From Strigops habroptila (lineage: Eukaryota; Chordata; Aves; Psittaciformes; Psittacidae), in the NCBI RefSeq assembly GCF_004027225.2, contig NC_044290.2, forward strand, positions 6,526,906 to 6,590,905: DNA of 64,000 nucleotides, read 5' to 3'. Under the pieces are notes generated by a model that saw only the letters and a program-made list of their open reading frames with translations, was not told where the DNA came from and did not search any database. The translations under genes were made by a program, and so were the position numbers. Shown here one piece after another: positions 60,301-64,000 of this stretch. The first letter of the stretch is position 1, and the number at the start of each line of letters is the position of its first letter.

Positions 60301-62015
60301 TTTTACAATTTCTTCTTATTAAAATGAATGCATCTTGATGGCAGAAAGTATCACTGAATTAAAGGTCACCAGACACTGCAGCAAGAGGTTATGTAGAATT
60401 AGATCTAACTGAAGAAACAGGAATGTAAGTGTATGTATACATATTATTTTTTTTTCATAGACTATCCTAGGAAGGATGCTACAAGATCTGCGTTTCCAAG
60501 ATGATATTGCCAGCAATACTGTAAAGTCCTGTATTCTCCTTCCAAGGTTAGGCTGTCCATTTCAGCTAGAAAGTGCCACTTTACAGTGGGATAAAAGAAT
60601 TTTGTCAGCAGAAAGTATTCCTGAAGTTTTAACACCAAGGATCCCACAGAATCCAAGGCAAGCTCCATGAAACTCAGACCAGCTTTGTTTAGTTTTCCTG
60701 TGCAGTGTTTGCTGGACTTTTCACACATTTCTCCTTGTGAAATGAGTGTGAATAGCCCACATTCATTCAGAAGTAGCACATTGCCAGGTCATAAAGTGTT
60801 TTGGACCAAAGTGGAGGGAAAAGGCACAGACAGTGTGGTCATGTTTGATTTGAGTGCAAAATTTGCTCGTTGGCTTTGGTGAGAAGGAACATGCAAGAGC
60901 ATTGGCCTGATCTTGGGATCTATCCTGACCATTTCACATGGTCTTAAGCAGAGGTGCATCTACCCATGGATCTGACATGCATCAAAATGTAAGTACTCAG
61001 CACCTCTCAGCACCAGACATACTAAGAGTCTCCCTGGAGCAATGTTAACTCTACAAGCAAACTTAAATCACAGTGAAGATCCATTTATTGCCATAGTTAC
61101 AAATGACCAGATCATTTAAAAAATAATTGTATTTTATGACAGATTCCTTTCATCGATTTGAGTTTTAAATACAAAGTCATTTTGATGACAGGTACCTGTT
61201 TATCTCACACACTAAGATAATTCAGCATCTTATGAATCAGTTATCTTAAATTTTTACCAGTTCTAACTTTAATTACAAGTTGAACCTCAAGTTGCAAGTG
61301 TCCCACACTTCTCAAAACTGCTGATCCAACTTTCACCTTTAAAAGTCTAACTCCTTTACTACTTTCAGCCTTCTTACTTTCGGTTACAACCTCAAGCCCA
61401 ATACAGCACAGCAAACACAGCTGAGTTGAACTTAGGGAAAACAGACTGCTGAAATGCCTGAGCATTCCCTGTAAATCCTGCTTCAAATAACACTCTGTGT
61501 GTGTGTGTGTGTGTGTGTTCATGGATAGAGTCCCACTTGTACAAGTGTCCATTACAGAAAAGTCCTGCGTTTAGTGTCTGAATGAGATGCCAAAACCAAA
61601 GCGTTTATATATAACACTGAAACATCCTGCATGTTCTCTGCTTTAAAAGTCATTCCCAAACCTGATTTAGGAGTTTATAAAGGTATTTCTGGTTAGATGT
61701 GAACACGGTTGAGATTTGGCTGCCCGTGCCCTTCCAAAAAGATAAAAGCAATATAAAGTAACCACACGGTGACCCGAGGGAGCAGCGAACACCCAGGAGC
61801 CGGGAAGGGGACGGGTGACAGCTTCACGCCAAGGGGTGAAGGCAGGGCAGCGCAGCACCGGGAGGCCCGGGGCGTTCTTACCAGCCGTTGACTTCGTTCT
61901 GCGCGTTGAGGCTGACCCCCAGCTCCACCAGCCGCTGCACCTCCGCCGCGTCCCCCAGCGCCGCCGCCTCCCGCAGCCGCTCCTGCCGCTCCCGCTCGGC
62001 GCACGGAGCCGCCAT
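54173..62015 (-). CDS. ANKRD40: ANKRD40, ankyrin repeat domain protein 40, complete, 5 exons
   Basis: Five exons on the - strand (61882-62015, 58968-59116, 56956-57432, 55921-56102, 54173-54313) join in phase to 1083 nt: 360 residues plus TAA, against about 368 in human. Residues 8-72 form two ankyrin repeats (RLREAAALGD..., then GWTCLHWACKRNH...YLLHAGADKEI). A low-complexity Pro/Ser-rich middle follows (95-245), then AFQPVFFTGAFP and a conserved C-terminal domain (255-360) beginning LVLKVRIQNPNLRENDFIE. Function is poorly known; ankyrin repeats suggest protein binding. The gene faces ABCC3 tail-to-tail and shares an upstream region head-to-head with LUC7L3, as in mammals. The acidic stretch after the ankyrin repeats is much shorter than the one I remember in the human protein. 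The start is the first in-frame ATG in the CpG island, with a YY1-like site over it. Confidence 0.95.
54314..55920 (-). other. ANKRD40: ANKRD40 intron 4
   Basis: Holds the CR1 fragment at 54687-55003 and otherwise unique sequence with no gene recognised. Confidence 0.8.
54687..55003 (-). mobile_element. CR1 LINE 3' end on the minus strand, in ANKRD40 intron 4
   Basis: Begins AGAATCATAGAATAGTTAGG, the reverse complement of the CR1 terminal repeat, and matches the copies at 44.2 and 47.9 kb along its length. It is 5'-truncated and runs in the same direction as ANKRD40. Confidence 0.92.
55921..56102 (-). CDS. ANKRD40: ANKRD40 exon 4 (residues 254-314)
   Basis: 182 nt, acceptor TCTAATAG, donor GTAAGA. 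Encodes the conserved C-terminal domain segment with ENDFIEIELDRQELTYKELL and KIRKLPNTMLRK, close to the mammalian protein. Confidence 0.95.
56103..56955 (-). other. ANKRD40: ANKRD40 intron 3
   Basis: About 850 bp. I see nothing in it beyond splice signals. Confidence 0.75.
56956..57432 (-). CDS. ANKRD40: ANKRD40 exon 3 (residues 95-253)
   Basis: 477 nt between a TTTTACAG acceptor and a GTAACA donor. Begins with a short acidic VEDDELPDLKKESDLP, passes through a Pro/Ser-rich divergent region, and ends ASMPAFQPVFFTGAFPLNMQ, which is conserved. Confidence 0.94.
57433..58967 (-). other. ANKRD40: ANKRD40 intron 2
   Basis: Holds the CR1 copy at 58130-58634; the rest is AT-rich unique sequence. 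Confidence 0.8.
58130..58634 (+). mobile_element. CR1 LINE 3' portion, about 0.5 kb, sense orientation
   Basis: The longest CR1 piece in the window. It contains GGAGATGTTGGAGCAAGTCC, GAAGAGAAGGCTCCAGGGAG and the usual 3' segment ending CCATTCTATGATTCTGCA. It lies on the + strand, opposite to ANKRD40. There is no intact ORF2. It belongs to the same sequence group as the copies at 9.5 and 62.7 kb. Confidence 0.93.
58968..59116 (-). CDS. ANKRD40: ANKRD40 exon 2 (residues 45-94)
   Basis: 149 nt, acceptor GTGCAG, donor GTAAAC. Encodes WTCLHWACKRNH and the rest of ankyrin repeat 2, then QLTSKREIRKMLG, conserved with mammals. Confidence 0.95.
59117..61881 (-). other. ANKRD40: ANKRD40 intron 1
   Basis: About 2.8 kb of AT-rich sequence with the TG repeat at 61496-61518. 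Open frames near 60.47-60.88 kb on both strands show no family resemblance or splice support. Confidence 0.7.
61496..61518 (+). repeat. TG microsatellite
   Basis: About eleven uninterrupted TG units in ANKRD40 intron 1. Confidence 0.9.
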
Positions 62016-62225
62016 CTCGCCGCCGCCCGCCGCCGCCTCCAGCCCGGGATGAGCTCTCATGTCCCGCACCCGACTGGGCACCGGCGGAGAGCAGCGCCCG
62101 GTGTCACCCCGCGGCAGTCCCCGCTGGGGGACCCTGTTACCGGTGACACCCGCGGCCCAGCCGCCGCGTTCCGGGTCACAGCCGGGCAGGCCCCAACGTC
62201 GGTGCGCGACAGCCCGGGGCACCGG
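61780..62225. promoter_or_regulatory. ANKRD40: CpG island at ANKRD40 promoter and exon 1
   Basis: Dense CpG over the ANKRD40 start and upstream. A YY1-like site, GCCGCCATCTCG on the + strand (GAGATGGCGGC on the other), lies at 62008-62019 over the start codon. The GC-rich text stops at about 62.23 kb, where a CR1 tail begins. Confidence 0.75.
61882..62015 (-). CDS. ANKRD40: ANKRD40 exon 1 (residues 1-44, codon 45 split)
   Basis: 134 coding nt, donor GTAAGA on the minus strand. Encodes ankyrin repeat 1 and ends at AQNEVNG, one codon before the Trp that starts repeat 2. Confidence 0.94.
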
Positions 62226-62236
62226 GGCGTGTATTT

Positions 62237-62293
62237 AATGGTTGGACTGGATGATCTTAAAGGGCTTTTCCAACCTAGTTGATTCTATGATTC
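62237..62293 (+). mobile_element. CR1 LINE terminal fragment, sense
   Basis: About 57 bp reading GGTTGGACTGGATGATCTTA through CCAACCTAGTTGATTCTATGATTC, the extreme 3' end of a CR1. It belongs to a different CR1 sequence type from the 62.7-kb copy. Confidence 0.85.
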
Positions 62294-62599
62294 GGTACGT
62301 GTGTGACTGCTTAAGGAACGTTCCGTGCACTGTTATTCGTTCTTGCGGGCGCTAGATTCATGCTGTTGTTCTGTCCAGGGAGTTCTTGGAATCTTTGTGT
62401 GTTCTCAGCACAATCGATTAATCCCTAAGAAGAAAATAAATCAACATCCATCTGAAAATTAACTGGAAAAATTGCAGTTAATTCCTGCAGTTTGCACTGT
62501 TCATTCTGAAAAGCTGGGTTTGATCATTGTGGGCTTGTCCTAAACCAAGATACGGGAGAGAGAACAGCTGGGAAAAAATTCACAACTATAAAAAGTCAA

Positions 62600-62883
62600 A
62601 ATCATGAACTCAGGGAATGGTTTGTGTTGGAAGAGACCTTAAAGCTCATCCAGTTCCAACCCCCTGCCACGGGCAGGGACACCTTCCACTAGAGCAGGTT
62701 GCTCCAAGCCCCTGTGTCCAACCTGGCCTTGAACACTGCCAGGGATGGGGCAGCCACAGCTTCTCTGGGCACCCTGTGCCAGCGCCTCAGCACCCTCACA
62801 GGGAAGAACTTCTGCCTAAGAGCTCACCTCAATCTCCTGTCTATTTAAACCCATTCCTCCTTGTCCTGTCACTCCATGCCCCT
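62600..62883 (-). mobile_element. CR1 LINE 3' end, antisense
   Basis: Starts with a degraded terminal repeat (AATCATGAACTCAGGGAATGG) and continues CCTGCCACGGGCAGGGACAC and GGCCTTGAACACTGCCAGGG. Nearly the same text as the copy at 9.5 kb. It sits between the two CpG-rich promoter blocks. Confidence 0.92.
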
Positions 62884-63266
62884 AAACCATGTAAACCTTG
62901 GACCCTGCTATGGCGCAGCAGGTCTGGGATAACCTCCCGCAGCTGCCCAGCCCCTCGTCCACCGCCTCCGGTCACAAGCAGCTCTGCCAAGCTCCACCGC
63001 AGCACCGTGTGCCCGGGCCGCGCCCCAGAGCCCTGACACCCCGGGGGCAGGACACTGGTGTCCCGCACCCCTGTCACACACCGCTGCAGCGTTCGTCTGC
63101 GGCGTTATTTGCCTCCTCGCACCCTAACCCTTCAGCGACCACCCACACGACGACACCCCGAGGCCGGGCCGCGGGAAAGCGACCGGCTCCGTCGCCGTTC
63201 TAACCCGCCGCCAGCCCCGGAGCCGTCCGCAGGCCCCGCGCTAGGCCGCAGAGGCGGTTAGGACGC

Positions 63267-63283
63267 GCGCGGTGCATTGTGGG
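63267..63283 (-). promoter_or_regulatory. LUC7L3: ZNF143/THAP11-type site
   Basis: GCGCGGTGCATTGTGGG; its reverse complement contains CCCACAATGCA, the core of the ZNF143 consensus. It lies about 130 bp upstream of the LUC7L3 ATG inside the CpG island. The match is by eye, without a scored matrix. Confidence 0.65.
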
Positions 63284-63300
63284 CTGGGCGAGGAGCCGCG

Positions 63301-63311
63301 CCGCCATTTTG
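63301..63311. promoter_or_regulatory. LUC7L3: YY1-type site
   Basis: CCGCCATTTTG is the classical YY1 motif, about 20 bp downstream of the ZNF143-type site and about 100 bp before the ATG. YY1 sites of this form often lie at or just after the start of TATA-less housekeeping genes. Confidence 0.65.
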
Positions 63312-63409
63312 TCTCTGTCACCGTCCGCGGCGGCGGCGCGGTCGGTTCGGGAGGAGAGGCGGCGGCGGAGCCCGTGTTTGGTGAGGGGGGACTCGGCCAG
63401 GAAGACACC

Positions 63410-63508
63410 ATGATATCGGCCGCTCAGCTCCTCGATGAGCTTATGGGCCGGGATAGAAACCTGGCCCCGGATGAGAAGCGCAGCAACGTGCGGTGGGACC
63501 ATGAGAGC
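63410..63508 (+). CDS. LUC7L3: LUC7L3 first coding exon (residues 1-33; gene continues beyond the window)
   Basis: LUC7-like 3 is a U1 snRNP-associated splicing factor that helps select 5' splice sites. The ATG at 63410 opens MISAAQLLDELMGRDRNLAP, identical as far as I recall to the mammalian protein, followed by DEKRSNVRWDHES and a GTGAGT donor at 63509. The zinc fingers and the C-terminal RS domain are encoded downstream outside the window. The position next to ANKRD40 agrees with the human locus. An upstream in-frame ATG at 63272 would add 46 residues, but they are not part of the known protein. Confidence 0.95.
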
Positions 63509-64000
63509 GTGAGTGAAGCGGAGCCTTCTCTCCCCCTCCCTCCTTCCTCGCCATCCCCCTCGCAGGGTTTTGTCGTAGCCGGGTGTGGGGCCGCGGCTGG
63601 GCTGCCGGCTTGGGATGAGGTGCCGGCCCCGGAGGGTGCTCCCCGGGCCTCGGCGCGGTGCGGGCCGGGCCGTTGGTGCGGGGCTGCGGGGCTGCTGCAT
63701 GGCGGCCGCGGGGCGCGCTGGGCCCGGGCCGTTGCGCGGGAAGCTCGTTGAGCCTTAAAGCGAGGAGGAGCAACCCGGGTGTACGGCAGGGAGGAGGGTC
63801 CCGCCATAGCAAGGGTGTGCGAGAGGGTTTGCGCTGTTGTTTGGGCTGCTGGGAGGAGGGAGGCCTTGTGTTTGTGTTCGGCGTGTTCTGCACGGAGTGC
63901 CGATAAGCGGGAATAGCGGGGTTGTGAGAGGCCTGTTGGTGGCCGAGGTCTCCCATCTGTCGTGGGGAAGAAGGAAAATACTGTGTTGGGAGGCTGGTGG
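63509..64000 (+). other. LUC7L3: LUC7L3 intron 1 (start)
   Basis: GC-rich beginning of the first LUC7L3 intron, running off the window. Overlapping open frames here reflect GC content. No further exon is seen. Confidence 0.75.

Larger units (their letters stand above)
62016..63409. promoter_or_regulatory. Divergent ANKRD40/LUC7L3 upstream region
   Basis: About 1.4 kb between the start codons of two genes pointing away from each other. Two GC-rich blocks (to about 62.23 kb and from about 62.93 kb) are separated by AT-rich DNA carrying CR1 pieces at 62237-62293 and 62600-62883. Whether the two promoters share elements cannot be told from sequence. Confidence 0.7.
62930..63770. promoter_or_regulatory. 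LUC7L3: CpG island at LUC7L3 promoter and exon 1
   Basis: Very CpG-rich from about 62.93 kb past the first LUC7L3 exon. Contains the ZNF143/THAP11-like and YY1-like sites listed separately and no TATA box, the usual form of a housekeeping promoter. Confidence 0.8.

Noticed and set aside
60462-60882. Open frames on both strands in ANKRD40 intron 1
   Set aside because: No domain, no splice context and no resemblance to a processed pseudogene I know.

Overview
The window is vertebrate nuclear DNA from a bird. It has large introns with GT-AG junctions, CpG-rich first exons, several CR1 LINE 3' ends and one avian retroviral solo LTR. The LTR resembles a type I associate with neoavian birds rather than fowl, so a neoavian species is likely; the sequence alone does not give the species. 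No bacterial, phage, CRISPR or operon-like material is present.

Layout. Positions 1-1553 are intergenic DNA running into a CpG-rich promoter. ABCC3 (MRP3, an ABC transporter of subfamily C) fills 1554-50827 on the + strand. Joining 31 coding exons gives an uninterrupted 4593-nt CDS for 1530 residues: TMD0, TMD1, NBD1, TMD2 and NBD2, with all ATPase motifs in place. Intron 1 is about 14.4 kb and holds a CR1 end, the solo LTR and a minisatellite. The ABCC3 3' UTR runs to about 51.87 kb, where it meets the long 3' UTR of ANKRD40, a complete five-exon gene for 360 residues on the - strand (62015 back to 54173). The last 1.4 kb is the divergent ANKRD40/LUC7L3 promoter region, CpG-rich and broken by two CR1 pieces, followed by the first coding exon of LUC7L3 (63410-63508, +). 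The rest of LUC7L3 lies outside the window.

The order ABCC3(+), ANKRD40(-), LUC7L3(+) is, from memory, the order on human chromosome 17q21, which supports calling the transporter ABCC3 rather than ABCC1 or ABCC2. The three genes are not known to share a pathway: ABCC3 exports glucuronides and bile acids across basolateral membranes, ANKRD40 is a poorly characterised ankyrin protein, and LUC7L3 is a splicing factor.

I found no undescribed system. The observation most worth checking is in ABCC3: the tryptophan that controls substrate choice in transmembrane helix 17 of mammalian MRPs is read here as phenylalanine (residue 1245). Other points are a ZNF143/THAP11-like plus YY1-like promoter pair at LUC7L3, face-to-face poly(A) signals between ABCC3 and ANKRD40, a perfect 12-bp hairpin in intron 1, and a CR1 that ends within about 85 bp of an exon.
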